Positions 51,550 through 63,235 of a stretch of DNA of 64,000 bases are shown here, one piece after another. The DNA comes from Amphibalanus amphitrite (lineage: Eukaryota; Arthropoda; Thecostraca; Balanomorpha; Balanidae): the NCBI RefSeq assembly GCF_019059575.1, contig NW_024881536.1:434001-498000 (forward strand). The letters are read 5' to 3'. Numbering within the stretch: position 1 is the first letter of the stretch; each line of letters opens with the position of its first letter. The position numbers and the translations under genes were made by a program. The notes under the pieces were generated by a model, which saw only the letters and a program-made list of their open reading frames with translations, was not told where the DNA came from and searched no databases.

Positions 51550-53993
51550 CTATAGTCTGTTTTTCGTATCTTCTACCTTCACTCAAAGACGGTAAACTGT
51601 TTAATCACGTGCTCCAGCGAACATCTAACTAAATCAACACCGCTGCAAAGTCAATTTTTATCTCGAACGCAAGATCGAACGTCTGTCCCCTTGGCCTATC
51701 TCGTTAATCAAAATGCAATGTTCTTTGTCAAGTGAAATGCATTTGCATAAAAACGTGTCATCATATTTTCATTCTGGCAAAATTATCCCTTTCTAATTTC
51801 ATTATATTTCAAACAACAGAAGGGCAATGGCCTTGGTCTCAGACAAGACAGAATGATCGTAACGTTTTCTTTCAACGCTTCAAAGCAAAAGAAATGTGGG
51901 TTAGGTGACTGAAATAAGGCGGTGAAGAAGGAGCACAACCAACGAATATCGCCAGAATAACGAACTTACTTCCTTGGATACCAGAAAGAAAAGTGTTGAA
52001 GGCGCGGATATACACCGACGGTGGTGGCACAGTTCAACTCCGTCATGCTTTCAGCGCAATATAATACGAAAAATGGTGTTATTGTTGTTATTACCTGCAG
52101 TTGTGTATCATAATATAAGCCCTAAGGCGTTGGTGATTGCCATTGGTCAAAAAGTCATGTCAAATGATAAAGATCACCAGCAGCTTTCGACAATACCTAA
52201 TAGCTGCTAGAACTAAAAATGTTTCGACGGCGCTGTAGTTCAATCGGTTGACAAGGTTTGGTCAGATTTGTCCAAACATGTTGAGCTCGGGAGTTTTTTT
52301 TTTAATTTATGACCTTCAGTGGCCTTCACTATTGAGTATTGACCTCAGCTAAATGCGGTATATACTATATACGTATACTGCTGAAGGTAATTGTTGAGAG
52401 CTATCGATTCTTGCCCGCGTCTTTGCATCTCTTTTACTTTTCGGGATGATCGCGTGAGGCAGATAGGAAAACTGTAAGATGAAGCAAATCTGCCTGGGGA
52501 CCACCAAGCGGGCGTGGGCTAAGACAATTTTGTTATTCGTCGGTGTAAAAGTTATCGCAACGTAAATAAAGCAAAACATAAATAAAGCATTTGAAAAAAA
52601 TATGGCAGAACATAAAACACATTTAGCTTCTTTTACCCAATGAAAAGGAAGTGCAAGCTTTAGACTTTTCTTTAAATGTTCTTAGTAAGAGCGCTTCGTA
52701 CAATGCAAGGTTCTATGAACAGCAAAACGTCCTTGTGTATAAGTCGGTAGTCAGTACCAATAAACCGTGGTAACGATAATACAAGCGATACTCTAGCTTA
52801 AAGGGAGATAATGACCTTTTTCCACAAAATCTGAGTTAGGACCATTTTCTGACAAAACACAACAAGCTATAATGTAAATTAAAACCATTTTGCTCAATTC
52901 GGTACCTTGCCGCAAATATCTCAACTTGAAGTCACGTTAGCGGGGAGCGCTGAAAATGACCGTTGAATAAGTACTTACATCACTTTTTGGTACTTGCATG
53001 TAATTTTGTAAAATGAGCGTATTCCTTACATTTGATCTTCATCACATCTAGTTAGTTAATGGTCGTCTATAGTGCCTTCAAAAGATATTCATGGTTTGGG
53101 GGTGGTTTATGTCTAAATTTACGCAACTATTTTTCCTGTTCATCATCTGACGCCATATGCTGCTATTTTAGTAGCAACGACTCAATTTTGAATCGGTCCC
53201 GCCGACTGCACAATAAAAGAAGATAGATACAACACTTTTGCGGCATCACTGAAAAACTTATGCAGTACTGTTATCAAAATTCTCATAACACCGTTCGACA
53301 AACCTGAAGTCTTTTTGAAATAAATATGCTTGTATTTTTCGCTTCAGGCTCTGACGCCAAAATAATTAATTTCGTAGTCGCAATCGCAAGATTTGGCTGC
53401 GTTTCTGGCGCATGCCGTTCATTTGTGCCGCATGCCGCATGCCGAAACAAAGAAGAGTAGGCACTATGTACCCCCGAATTAGAATCTAATTAATTCTAAA
53501 CCGAATTAACTCTAATTCAAATTAGAATCCTTACAACCAAGCAACGACAAGGCGATAACATAAACAAAAACCCAAGCGTCGCTGTTTGAAACAAAAGCGC
53601 CATATACTAAGACTTATTTTATAGAGAAGGACAACGCATTTCGGTGGGTGTTACAAGCACTGCAAGTACTGCTTCTTTTTTTGCAAAAATAAAAACCTTT
53701 TTCACATACGAAAATGTGCTAGGAAATTTTCATATTTTATAGAAACTACAGTAGAAATAGTATAGATGTCGAGTAATTTTTATTTAAGAAAAAAGAAAGC
53801 TCATTATCTCCCTTTAAAGGTTTCTTTTCCGACTTTATCTGCGCAGCGAAGGCGAACTCCAACACAAGCAACAAACTCTTGCAATGAGTGGTGGGCCATG
53901 CGGTCAAGATTTGAAAACTTTACCCAAAAAAAACGTGCTGGAGGGGCAAAACATCTTTGAGTGAAGGTAGAAATTACGAAAAACAGACTATAG
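51550..53993. mobile_element. 2.4-kb element with about 40-bp terminal inverted repeats
   Basis: The left end CTATAGTCTGTTTTTCGTAT continues with a TTCTACCTTCACTCAAAGA word; the right end is its complement with about two changes. A second inverted pair, AAAGGGAGATAATGA (52801) and its complement (53803), lies inside. No clear target duplication and no transposase frame. Confidence 0.6.
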
Positions 53994-54698
53994 CTAGAGT
54001 ATTTTTACTAGTTCCTCCCAAACCGAGGATTCCTATTTTTCCTTATTCATCGATGGATGGTGGCACCTTACAAACATATATTGTATAATATAGAAACGTG
54101 TACCTACATACACCCGTGTCGGGGGCACGTTCGTTGAGCGTAGAGAACGATAGGTGATAAAAAATCAGTTCCCTGACAAAATCACAAGTAACAAAAACTC
54201 ACGAATATATTCACAAATAAATTCACAAAAAAATCAAATCCATGACAATCTAAGCTTAAAGCTACCGTCTTAGCATACAATAATGCACACGACACAATGT
54301 AGGGTAATGTAGAGACGAAAAGCAAGAAAAAACGACCATCGAAATAACTTGGAAATAACAATCGTAAGTATTGGTAAAACTTGCCGTAGGAAGGCGGTAC
54401 AAAGGAAAGTTTTGGGGGTGACTGGCGCTGATAACGGGAGGCTTTGGACTAGTGCCGTTAGGCTAGTGATACAGAAATCGGGGGAGATCATGGGGCACAA
54501 ACTGTCGATCATATCAAGTGAGGTGCTGGGATAGGGGCTGACGATACGTAGGAGGGGTGTTGGAGCACATGCTAGTCACGCATGATGCGTGCCATGTTCA
54601 TCACTGCACTGCAATCACACCAGCCGAGGATATTGCTTGATGTCGTTACAGTTAACCACCTCTCCTGCAGTGCTAGACAATGGTCATACATTGCGTGC
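53994..54698. other. Unassigned AT-rich interval
   Basis: No gene recognised. Confidence 0.35.
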
Positions 54699-55270
54699 AG
54701 TACAGTCGTGTACAGGTTGATGGTCCCCTACTCTTTATCCACCGGGTTCCTATGGCTCAGCATTGGCAGCAGCCGCATGGTACCGGTAGGCTGTGCCGCA
54801 TGACCCGAGAGTGAAGCGGCACAGCCTACCCACACTGTATGACACCGGCTCGGGTCGCCTGGAAGAGCGATTTGACCGGACGCTGCGTTACACCGGCTGG
54901 GGGGGAAGGGGGGGGGGGCGCAAGGGTCAGGTCTGTCTATTTGGCTCGATTCGGTGGATGAGGCGGGCTGGAGTGTGGTGTGGGGCGGGGGTGATGTGGG
55001 GAGGGAGTGAGCGGACCTGGGGCTGGGTGTGTGTGGGCACTTGTCGCATAGAACCGATCGTAATCCACCCTCCAAAAATTCGCTTTAGAGATATTTACAA
55101 AACCCAGGGGGGTTCAAACACCCATCTCCCAAGTGGGGTGCGGAAGGACAGGTAAGGATCCATACGGTCTCCTCATGAATTGCAGCAAAGAAAGAAAACA
55201 GACCTGTCACCAAATAATTTTTCTGAAAAGTGGACTAATCGCATAGCCTCGGACACAGAAATAAACATCC

Positions 55271-55350
55271 AGCACGCGAAGCGTCTCGAACCGGGCATCT
55301 CACTACCGGTCAGTTTGACAGTCTAGCACTCCTACGCTGAGCCACACCGG
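55271..55350 (-). repeat. tRNA-like SINE head (minus strand)
   Basis: A box TGGCTCAGCGTAGG (55344-55331) and B box GGTTCGAGAC (55292-55283) at the spacing of a tRNA gene. The acceptor arm does not close, so a tRNA-derived SINE or pseudogene is more likely than a functional tRNA. Confidence 0.5.
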
Positions 55351-55440
55351 ATGGTGGCCACGGCCGGGGCAAAGTCTGGCCGGGCGGGCGGCGGGGCCGG
55401 GAGGTCGGCAGCAAAGTCAATGAATGTTTTTGTGGTTTCG

Positions 55441-55520
55441 GATGCCGGTCGCTCTAGCTTGGTGGAATGATGATGGATCATTGGCAAAACTTTCAACGTG
55501 GAGTCCCGGTTCGAGCCTCA
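55441..55520 (+). repeat. tRNA-like SINE head (plus strand)
   Basis: A-box-like TAGCTTGGTGG near 55456 and B box GGTTCGAGCC near 55506; acceptor pairing is imperfect. Followed by GATTGATTGATT near 55615. Confidence 0.4.
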
Positions 55521-56192
55521 TCGGGGCACCGGCTACTTTTCCGAGTTAGTATCTGGTTTGATTTTAGTGGCTGCGAGCCATTTATACGGTTTTATATCTA
55601 CATGTCGATTGTCGATTGATTGATTGATTTATTCATTCGTTCATTTAATACATGTCGACATTTAGCATACGAATTGACATCCAGGATCAATCCGATCAAT
55701 CTACCATTTTCATAAGCGTATTGCCTAAATATCATGCATATATGTGGCACAAGACCTATGGTTGCCTCGATACCGTGCCAAATCACGTTTTGCACAATGC
55801 ACAAGTAAATTATATTCGCTGGGTCTTCCGTGCATTGTGCTTAACAAAAACAGGAATGCAATTGTTAAGCGACGCAAAATGTGCAATGCAGCAAGTGACC
55901 ACACACACCCGCCCAGCCCCCATGGTCCACCAACACGCCCCACACCACTCGCCAGCCCACGCCAACCACCGAGACGAGCCCCTCCCCCCGCGCTGGTCTG
56001 ACGCGACAGCTGGTCTACAAAGCGCTCCACCCGGCGACCCGAGCCGATGTCAAACGGCGTGGGTAGACTGTGCCGCTTCACTCTCGGGTCATGCGGCACA
56101 GCCTACCGGTACCAGGCGGCTGCTGCCAATGCTGAGCCATAGGAACCCGGTGGATAAAGAGTAGGGGACCATCAACCTGTACACGACTGTAC

Positions 56193-56345
56193 CACGGTAT
56201 TGGCGTAACAACCATGGACAGGAACCATCGCATGGCCTTGACTGGCTAAAGTGGACACTTACTGACGCTTGTTCCTCATGCTGTTAATTATAACGCTAGA
56301 TGTGGCCAGCAAGATGTTACACTAGTGTGGCTCCTCGAGTTTCTC
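56193..56345. other. Downstream flank of the FAMeT/PAN-like gene
   Basis: No AATAAA found near the stop on the minus strand. The transcript may run into the foldback. Confidence 0.35.
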
Positions 56346-57857
56346 CTAGGGCGTAGGCGCGGGCTCGGGCTCGTCGCCGTTGCTGTAGCCGCTCCCCTCG
56401 GTCAGCCAGGTATCGGTCCTCCAGGCCGGGTCGTAGCGGGCGATACGGACAGTCTTGGCGCCGCAGCAGCCGCCGATGCCTATCATCGTGATCTCGGGCA
56501 TGGCGTGCGGAGCCGTGGCCGCGTAGATGGGCAGCTTGCCGTCGTTGCGGTACACGGTGACCTTGCCGCTGCTGTAGTGCACCGTGAAGGTGTTGTACAC
56601 GGTCTCGCTAAGCAGCGGTCCGATTCGGAACAGGTTGGTGTCCCCTTGGATTGGTTCTCCGTAGTAGTTCAGACCCATCTGTGTATCCTCCCAGCAGGCG
56701 ATGCAGACGACGAGCACCTGCTGAGAGTTGCCGCGGAGGATGACGACGCAGTCCCTCTGCGCCATGCAGTCGTACTTCACGGTGACCTCGTTGGTGGGAC
56801 TGATGCTGTGATAGGCGTAGCTGTCCGACGGCACGGTCATGACGGCGTCGGCGGCGGTGCCGGCCTCCTCGAACAGCCACCGGTCGGCCACGCCCGAGTC
56901 CACCGTCATCCACGAGTCGGCGTACGAGCTGTGGACCATGACGAAGTCGAGCGGCTGGCTGACGCTGGCGAAGGCCGTGACCAGCGTGGGGTTGCTGGCG
57001 GGTCCGATGGCCATGTTGCCACCGCACCAGGAGACCCTCAGAGAGCTGAAGGTGTCGGTGTTTACCATGCCGTTCGTGTTGACTCCCATTGCTAGCTCAA
57101 AGGTGGCTGATGCAGAGTCGTAATAAAATAGGTCTGTAGTTGTTGTCGTGAATCGGAACATTAACCGTGTGCCTGTGTGCTCATCGACCCACGAAGGAGC
57201 GATGTGGGCAACGGCTCCCACGCCGAGCTTTATCGAAACGTCGATAGAGCACAGCCCCGGCTTGAGTTTCTTCCAGGTCCAGACGTGCAAATCTATTCTC
57301 CAGGGCTGCCAGCGAGGCAGCGCCAGTCCAGGTCGCACCTCCCAGAAGCTAGACGACAGTTGGCAGGTGCCATTCAGACACTGGAATCCTCCTGGGGGCT
57401 TCAGGTTCTCGCTGCAGTGAGCATCGGCTGTGCAAAATTCTCCCTTAGACTCTGCCGAACACTCTGCCGCGCAGTATCCGTCCTGGCCGCAGCCGGGGTC
57501 GTCCCAGAACGGCGTCTTGGTCTCGGCGGTGACGTTCTGACGGTCGTCATACACGTCGTAGTAGTCGACAGCGGCGTCGGCGACCAGCGGCAGGCCGTCG
57601 CAGGCGCGCTGACCGAGCAGCTGGCAGTTGGCGGTGGCGGAGATGGTGCCGAAGTTGAGCGCCACACAGCCGGGGAGTCGGACGCAGTGGTTCAGACAGT
57701 GTCCCACCTCGGCCACCTGGTGCTGCTCCAGCGGTGAGACCGCGTCTCCGGACAGCCGGTGGCCGGAGCGGCGCGCGCCGCTGGCGTACCTGGCCTCCGC
57801 GACCGCTCCCAGCAGGAGTGACACGGTCAGCAGACCGACAGCCAGGAGCCGGGCCAT
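56346..57857 (-). CDS. Secreted PAN/apple-like protein with two FAMeT-type domains
   Basis: 503 aa, intronless. Residues 1-22 form a clear signal peptide. A PAN/apple-like segment (about 42-104) has cysteines at 54, 58, 64, 78 and 86. A short Cys-rich region (about 117-170, ten cysteines) has an EGF- or WAP-like look. Two Methyltransf_FA-like domains follow (about 185-320 and 340-480); the second ends with the typical ITMIGIGGCCGAKTV turn. These domains occur in crustacean proteins called farnesoic acid O-methyltransferases, but they lack a SAM-binding fold. They are best read as extracellular beta-rich modules, perhaps carbohydrate-binding, so no methyltransferase role is claimed. The tail is acidic and Pro-rich. 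The start ATG has an ideal context (GCCATGG). Base composition is GC-rich against AT-rich flanks. The protein probably acts outside the cell. Confidence 0.85.
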   Translation of the reverse strand: MARLLAVGLLTVSLLLGAVAEARYASGARRSGHRLSGDAVSPLEQHQVAEVGHCLNHCVRLPGCVALNFGTISATANCQLLGQRACDGLPLVADAAVDYYDVYDDRQNVTAETKTPFWDDPGCGQDGYCAAECSAESKGEFCTADAHCSENLKPPGGFQCLNGTCQLSSSFWEVRPGLALPRWQPWRIDLHVWTWKKLKPGLCSIDVSIKLGVGAVAHIAPSWVDEHTGTRLMFRFTTTTTDLFYYDSASATFELAMGVNTNGMVNTDTFSSLRVSWCGGNMAIGPASNPTLVTAFASVSQPLDFVMVHSSYADSWMTVDSGVADRWLFEEAGTAADAVMTVPSDSYAYHSISPTNEVTVKYDCMAQRDCVVILRGNSQQVLVVCIACWEDTQMGLNYYGEPIQGDTNLFRIGPLLSETVYNTFTVHYSSGKVTVYRNDGKLPIYAATAPHAMPEITMIGIGGCCGAKTVRIARYDPAWRTDTWLTEGSGYSNGDEPEPAPTP

Positions 57858-58663
57858 GGCGGTTCACGGCCGTCACCCACCCCGAAACCTGACGCTCGGC
57901 AGCAGCAGCCGCTGCTGGGTAGCGGCCGGGTGTCTGACTGTGTCCACGCGACCGGACCGAACCCGGGACTGACCCGGAAACTCTGAGCCGCTGGACGCCT
58001 TCTCATTACCTACCCCTGATTGCCCACCAACACGAATGGCGACGGTAAGCGGCGGCTGGTTGCCACACACGGGTGAGATATTAGGCCTCACGCCAGCGCC
58101 CAGCGCCGTGAAATGACAGGTTTGCGTGCACATTTACAGCAGGTACAGTCATCAGCACTTGCTACTAATCACCTCGTTTTTGCTCAGTAGTTTGAAGACC
58201 GATCAATTCTCAGTCGAGCAAGACACGTCAAACGATCGGTTTGGTCCTCCGATTTTCGAATATCTATCTTGTTTTTGTATGCTCGAAGTATTTTGGGATG
58301 AGGAGCCAAAAAACGTCTTTTCTGCCCTGAAGTTGCCCCAAGAAGTCGTAGAACCTAGCCCCGCCTCTGATTCACAGACCACTAGTGCCATCTCTTGTCA
58401 GCCGAACAAACCGCAGAAGTAAATAATGTCACGTGACCTTTGCACACGATACAATTACTACGCAGCTGTAGTGGGGGAAGCGGGGCGGAGGCGTGGAGAG
58501 GGACGCGATCGGTCAGCTGGGGTCAGGTCGCCGAAGTCAGAGGTCATCCGCCGGAGGGTGTTTGGTCGGTTGAGCTGTGTGGGCTGGGGCCTGCGGAGTG
58601 GGGAGCGCCTGGACCTGTCTTGAAACAACTTCTACAACGCTGTGGCAGTCGAGAATATTGTGA
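57858..58663. other. Upstream region of the FAMeT/PAN-like gene, no other gene
   Basis: GC-rich to about 58110, probably the 5' untranslated region and promoter for the minus strand. No TATA box recognised. A TCACGTGACC word lies at 58429-58438. Confidence 0.4.
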
Positions 58664-58962
<299 letters not shown>

Positions 58963-59099
58963 AAGACTGAAGGGAAGGGATAAGGACGGGAGGAGAGAAA
59001 AGAGAGACAGAAAAGGAAAACCAGGGACGGTAAAATGAGAAAGAGGGTAATGGGTAAATCAGTGAGAGGGAGCGAGAGAGAAAATATTTACCAGAGTTC

Positions 59100-60291
59100 T
59101 TCACCAGAGTTCTTCAAAGTTCAAATTTTGTCGATTTCAACGATTTTAAACACCCGACAGCTAACTCTGGAACCAATAGAGCTACAGCGCCGTGGAAAAG
59201 CGCATTCGATAGCTCTTTTAACCAGGGCTGCGGAGTCGGAGTCGGAGTCGGAGTCGGAGTCGGTCGGAGTTGACAGTTATGACCGGAGTCGGAGTCGGAG
59301 TCGGAGTCGATATTGGAAACCCCAGCCGGAGTCGGAGTCGGAGTCACCGAAAATCCGTCGACTCCGTAGCCCTGCCAGGTGTGCGGAGTCGGAGTCGGGA
59401 GTTGGAGTCGATCGGAGTCGACATTTCTGCCCGGAATCGGAGTCGGAGTCGGAGTTGGTTTTTGAAAGTCGGAGTCGGAGTCGGAGTCGCCGTAAATCCA
59501 TCGACTCCGCAGCCCTGCTTTTAACGCTCTTTCGCCGACATGTCCTCAAATTTGACCTCAGATCAACGGTTTAGCCCCCAAAGGGTACCGCTCTGATTGA
59601 CATCAAATTTGACCTCAGATCAACGGTTTAGACCCCGTGTTTTCACCGCTCTAGCACGTCTCTGTCAAATCAAAAGTTATAGTCAAAAAACTGCTGAAGA
59701 CCTTTCATGACCTGAGCTGACCTCAGGGGCACACAAAGGGGGCACAGGTGCAATTTTCCGATTCAGTGTGTCATGTTTACATATGATGTTTGATGTTGAG
59801 AGGGTGACAACCGATGTTTGAGGGGGTGTAGAACGACATTCGTCCAAAAGAGGCTCATTTCGATTTTCTCCCATTGACCTCAGATCAACGATGAAATCGA
59901 AATCGGAACCAAATCGAAAATGGAGCAGTCGCAAAATTGACCTGACCTTAGGTCACAACTCACAGATATAGAAAAAATCGAGATATCGATCCATTTTAAA
60001 AACATACTGTTTGTTACGCTGAGCAAGTACTGAAAGTTTTAAAGTGATCAATCAGTCGGTGTAGCTACAGCGAGCTTTCGAACTTTTTCTGATGTAAGGT
60101 CACTTGACGTTACCTGGTGACCTGACCTTGAATGACCGGGATCTGAAATTTTCATAACATGTGCGAAAAAGATGTCGGAACGGGTGTATCTAAAACAGCG
60201 GCGCTATGCGTCGCCGTTTTTGAGATATTCGCGAAAAACCTGGGGGGGGGGGGGCGTAAAAACGCCCCCCCTCCCCCCAGCACGGCGCGGA
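59100..60291. mobile_element. TTAA-type element I, inverted relative of N
   Basis: Matches N in inverse orientation (for example GGAACCAATAGAGCTAC; CTGACCTCAGGGGC). The right end has CGGCGCTATGCGTCGCCG, a GGGGCGTAAAAACGCCCC hairpin and CACGGCGCGG. The left limit is obscured. Carries a hAT MITE. Confidence 0.6.
59223..59517. mobile_element. hAT-type MITE made of GGAGTC repeats, 8-bp target duplication
   Basis: 295 bp with ends CAGGGCTGCGGAGTCGG and CGACTCCGCAGCCCTG, flanked by perfect CTTTTAAC (59215-59222; 59518-59525). It contains about two large units, each a run of GGAGTC repeats with an internal GACTCCG end. Confidence 0.92.
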
Positions 60292-60295
60292 TCAA

Positions 60296-60865
60296 ACGGC
60301 CCCTGAGACCTCGGGATGGTGCCCCTGATATCTCGGGATGGTGCCCCTGAGACCTTGCGGATGGTGCCCCTGAGACTTCGGGATGGTGCCCCTTCAGGCC
60401 CGCGAAGAGTGCTCCTTCAGACCTCGGATTTCGGAAAAGTGCCCCTGAAAACTTGGGATGGTGCCCCCGGAAACCTCGGGATGGTGCCCCCCAGACCTCG
60501 GGATGGTGCCCTGGACCCTCGAGATGGTGCCCTCTCCGACCTTGGGATGGTGCCCGCGGAGAACTCGGGATAGTGCCCCCTGAGAACTCGAGATGGTGCC
60601 CCCGCGGACCTCGGGATGGAAATAAATGGACAATATTAAACTAAAAAACCCGAGGCGAGGGACAGAAATGGGGCTCCGGGAGACCCCGAAAACGGTACCC
60701 TATTCCGATAGACCTTCTGGATGGTGCCCCCTTAGGAGACCTCTGGGTCAAAGCTCCCGTCGGTGACCTCCGTGATGAATTAAAAAAAAAAAAAACTACG
60801 TGATGGTGCCCCCCGCGACGAACAAGGGGGGGGGGGCATGGCCCCATGCCATCGGATCCGCCAAT
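60296..60865. repeat. 22-bp minisatellite (ATGGTGCCCCTGAGACCTCGGG)-type array
   Basis: About 15 degenerate units at 60296-60625, with a few more to about 60775. The right side ends in GGATCCGCCAATG, a hAT-type terminus. It resembles the 19.5-kb element, but no target duplication was found. Confidence 0.75.
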
Positions 60866-61080
60866 GAAATGATCTGACCCAAGATCTGACCTAAAAACGA
60901 CCGAAAGCCTTCCTTCATTGTCCGAAAACCGCTGACAGTTGATAGCTCAATGACACTAGAGCCGTGCATAAGGAGGCGTGAAAACACTCTCCTCATCTCG
61001 ATCTATTATGAGAGGACCATGTCATGGCGTGAGAAAGGTGTTCTCAAAATAGATGACACTGTATGACTGAGTAAATAATT

Positions 61081-62290
61081 CGCGCCCCGTTGGGATATTG
61101 GTGACCCTATCACCTGATGGGGTGGTGCAGCCGTTTCGTCCTCCACCTGAGATCTCGGAAAGTTACCGACCGATTTTGAAAATTCGCAGAACGTTCGATA
61201 GCCCAACCAGGGAACTACGTTGTTACCAGGTTTCGTTGACCTAGGTGCAACCCATGACGTCACAAGTCAGGTCAAAGGTTGCATTTTTTCACCAATTTAG
61301 TCTAAGGAATGCGTTGCAGTCAGTTAACACATCAAATAAAAGGCATGTTATCGAAAAACATCGATGGAGCGCGGTTGCCCAATACATATGTTGCCTAAAG
61401 AGGTCACTGATGGGTCAGGTCACAGAGGTCAGGTCACTAGGGGTCACAATATGAACCCAACTATGCTAATTGCTAGGGTCGCGTGATGCATATTTTATGG
61501 TCAATTTTACATTTAAAATTCAATGGTGTGGGCTAGACGGCCATTTGGCCGGTTTAGATTACGTTCTGGTGGAGCATAAACATGCAGCTCATCACGGGAA
61601 ATCCAATGGTGGTCTTTGGCTTCCTCTGTGTGTTCTGTGACGGCTAAAAACTGAGTTTGAAAATTTTACGTAATACACTTTGAGAAGTTTTTTTCCCATA
61701 ACTTTGCTAAAAATGGAGCTATCGAGTCTATGTTTGGCACATCTAGAGCAGGTAGTTCTATAACATATTTTCCAGTTTTAATTTTGAAAGTTGTTGGTAT
61801 TTTCGGGGTGTTATACTTCTATAGTTTTGATGGTCGAAATCAATTCTTGTTTGGAAAACAAAGTTAGCAGTATTGCAGCGCTGTTTACTTTACATCTTTT
61901 TAATCTGGAATATTTTTTCGTTAGCTTCAAAACTGTAGCCGTGACAGCTCTTCCCGCTAAACCTTTTATTGGGTCGAAAATGACAGAATATGTCGTCACT
62001 CTGATGTCATTTGTGACTAACCATTCATGAGTTCCGGAAAAATTTGGTCACAAGGTGTAAAAATGATGCCCGGAGGGGTCTTGAAACTTGAAAGTTTGGT
62101 GGCGACCTTTTTTTTAAAGAAATTTTGTCCGAATGGATGAATGGGTGGCTATGGGCCTGGGTGCCCCGCTAAGCAGTGCTTGTTGCGAATGACACCACGG
62201 TATACTTACGCTATACTTTAGGAGATATCGACTGAAAAGGAGAGAGGGGGCTGCTTCGCCCCCACCCCCTCCCCCCAACGGGGCTCGAGG
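61081..62290 (+). mobile_element. Element J: diverged third copy of family C
   Basis: Left end CGCGCCCCGTTGGG, right end CAACGGGGCTCGAGG. The interior follows C1/C2 (ACCAGGGAACTACGTTGTTACC; GTCAGGTCACAGAGGTCAGG). Flanking TTAA is not preserved. Confidence 0.72.
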
Positions 62291-62938
62291 CTTTCAGTTG
62301 TTGCTCTCACATATACTCTTGGTTATATTACAACGTGGTGGAATTGCAAGTGGCAATATAACCTTCCTGCCAGCGCCGGACCAGATTTTTAACATGTAGG
62401 CTGAATACATTTAACTCTTAAATTTTTACCGTTGAACTTTTTAGAAGTTGTAGGTATTAACTGTTCAGCTTCTTTTTTGGTCCATCACAGCGGGCTTGTA
62501 GGTATGTCATTTGCCAATCATGGAATTAAAAACTTTTTATTGGGTCTGGTTATCTCGCCAATTTCTTAACTGAATCGTTTAGTAGCTTTTGATTGGGCAC
62601 TGCCCACGTTGTCTGTCAAACTTTTCGTGTCATAGACACTGTCTGTGACACGAGAAGAGCCTGCTGACATCGTTTGTCGCGGTTAGATAATACCAATCCA
62701 CGTCCCAGTGTGGCTGCACGATCGCACTTTCCCTGGCCAACCTCTCCCACCAGGCTAGGCTTTGCCCGGCACAGCCGTCGCCTCAGTGCCTCGGGCGGTG
62801 ACCCGTTCAAAGGGGCCCACAATTCGTATGGTGCCGTGGCTCTCAAACCAACACAGAACAGTGAAACGCACAGGCTCACCTTCCATATAAGGCGACCGGC
62901 TGATTCTGGCGCCGGGGCTTCATTCACATGCTAAGGCG
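62291..62938. other. Unassigned interval
   Basis: A minus-strand frame of 103 aa (62927-62616) with a hydrophobic N-terminal stretch is noted but not supported as a gene. Confidence 0.3.
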
Positions 62939-63068
62939 CCCAATCACAGCGCCGCATTTCAGTTAGTGTCGGGCGCAAAAACTACTATGCTCCGCCCCTC
63001 CATCACGTGACCCTGCCCTCACGTGGCCTCAGTCACGTGGTGTTTCCACTTCTTGGCGCATGGCGGCG
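62939..63068 (+). promoter_or_regulatory. Promoter-like cluster: CCAAT, initiator, GC box and three CACGTG boxes
   Basis: CCAAT at 62939-62943, TCAGTT initiator word near 62959, CTCCGCCCC near 62990, CACGTG at 63004-63009, 63020-63025 and 63034-63039, and ATGGCGGC at 63060. The first E-box reads ATCACGTGACC, like MITF/TFEB- or USF-type sites. No exon can be assigned. Confidence 0.45.
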
Positions 63069-63235
63069 CTAGTCTCGCAAGGGCGGTGGTAGCTTGCTCC
63101 CCCGCCGTCCGGGGGTGATGGGTAGCAACTGCTGGTGACTGTACCTGAACCTCGGGTTGAATGCTTACATTCTTTAACGTCCTACAGGCTACAATAATTT
63201 ATGTGACGCCTACATACAATGAAAATATGGTTTAA

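Larger units (their letters stand above)
54699..56192. mobile_element. Foldback element with SINE-like loop
   Basis: Arms 54699 to about 55048 and about 55886 to 56192 are inverted (GTACAGTCGTGTACAGG ends; shared GTAGGCTGTGCCGC and GGGTTCCTATGGCTCAGC words), with indels. The loop (55049-55885) contains two tRNA-like heads. It ends about 150 bp from the stop of the neighbouring minus-strand gene. Confidence 0.75.

Noticed and set aside
55265-55350. Functional tRNA gene
   Set aside because: A and B boxes are present, but the acceptor stem does not pair and the arm spacing is irregular.
56325-57095. 256-aa plus-strand frame opposite the FAMeT/PAN-like gene
   Set aside because: Shadow of the minus-strand gene, which has a signal peptide and recognisable domains.
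62616-62927. 103-aa minus-strand frame with a hydrophobic stretch
   Set aside because: The signal-like segment is internal and weak, an opposing frame of equal length exists, and no homology is recognised.
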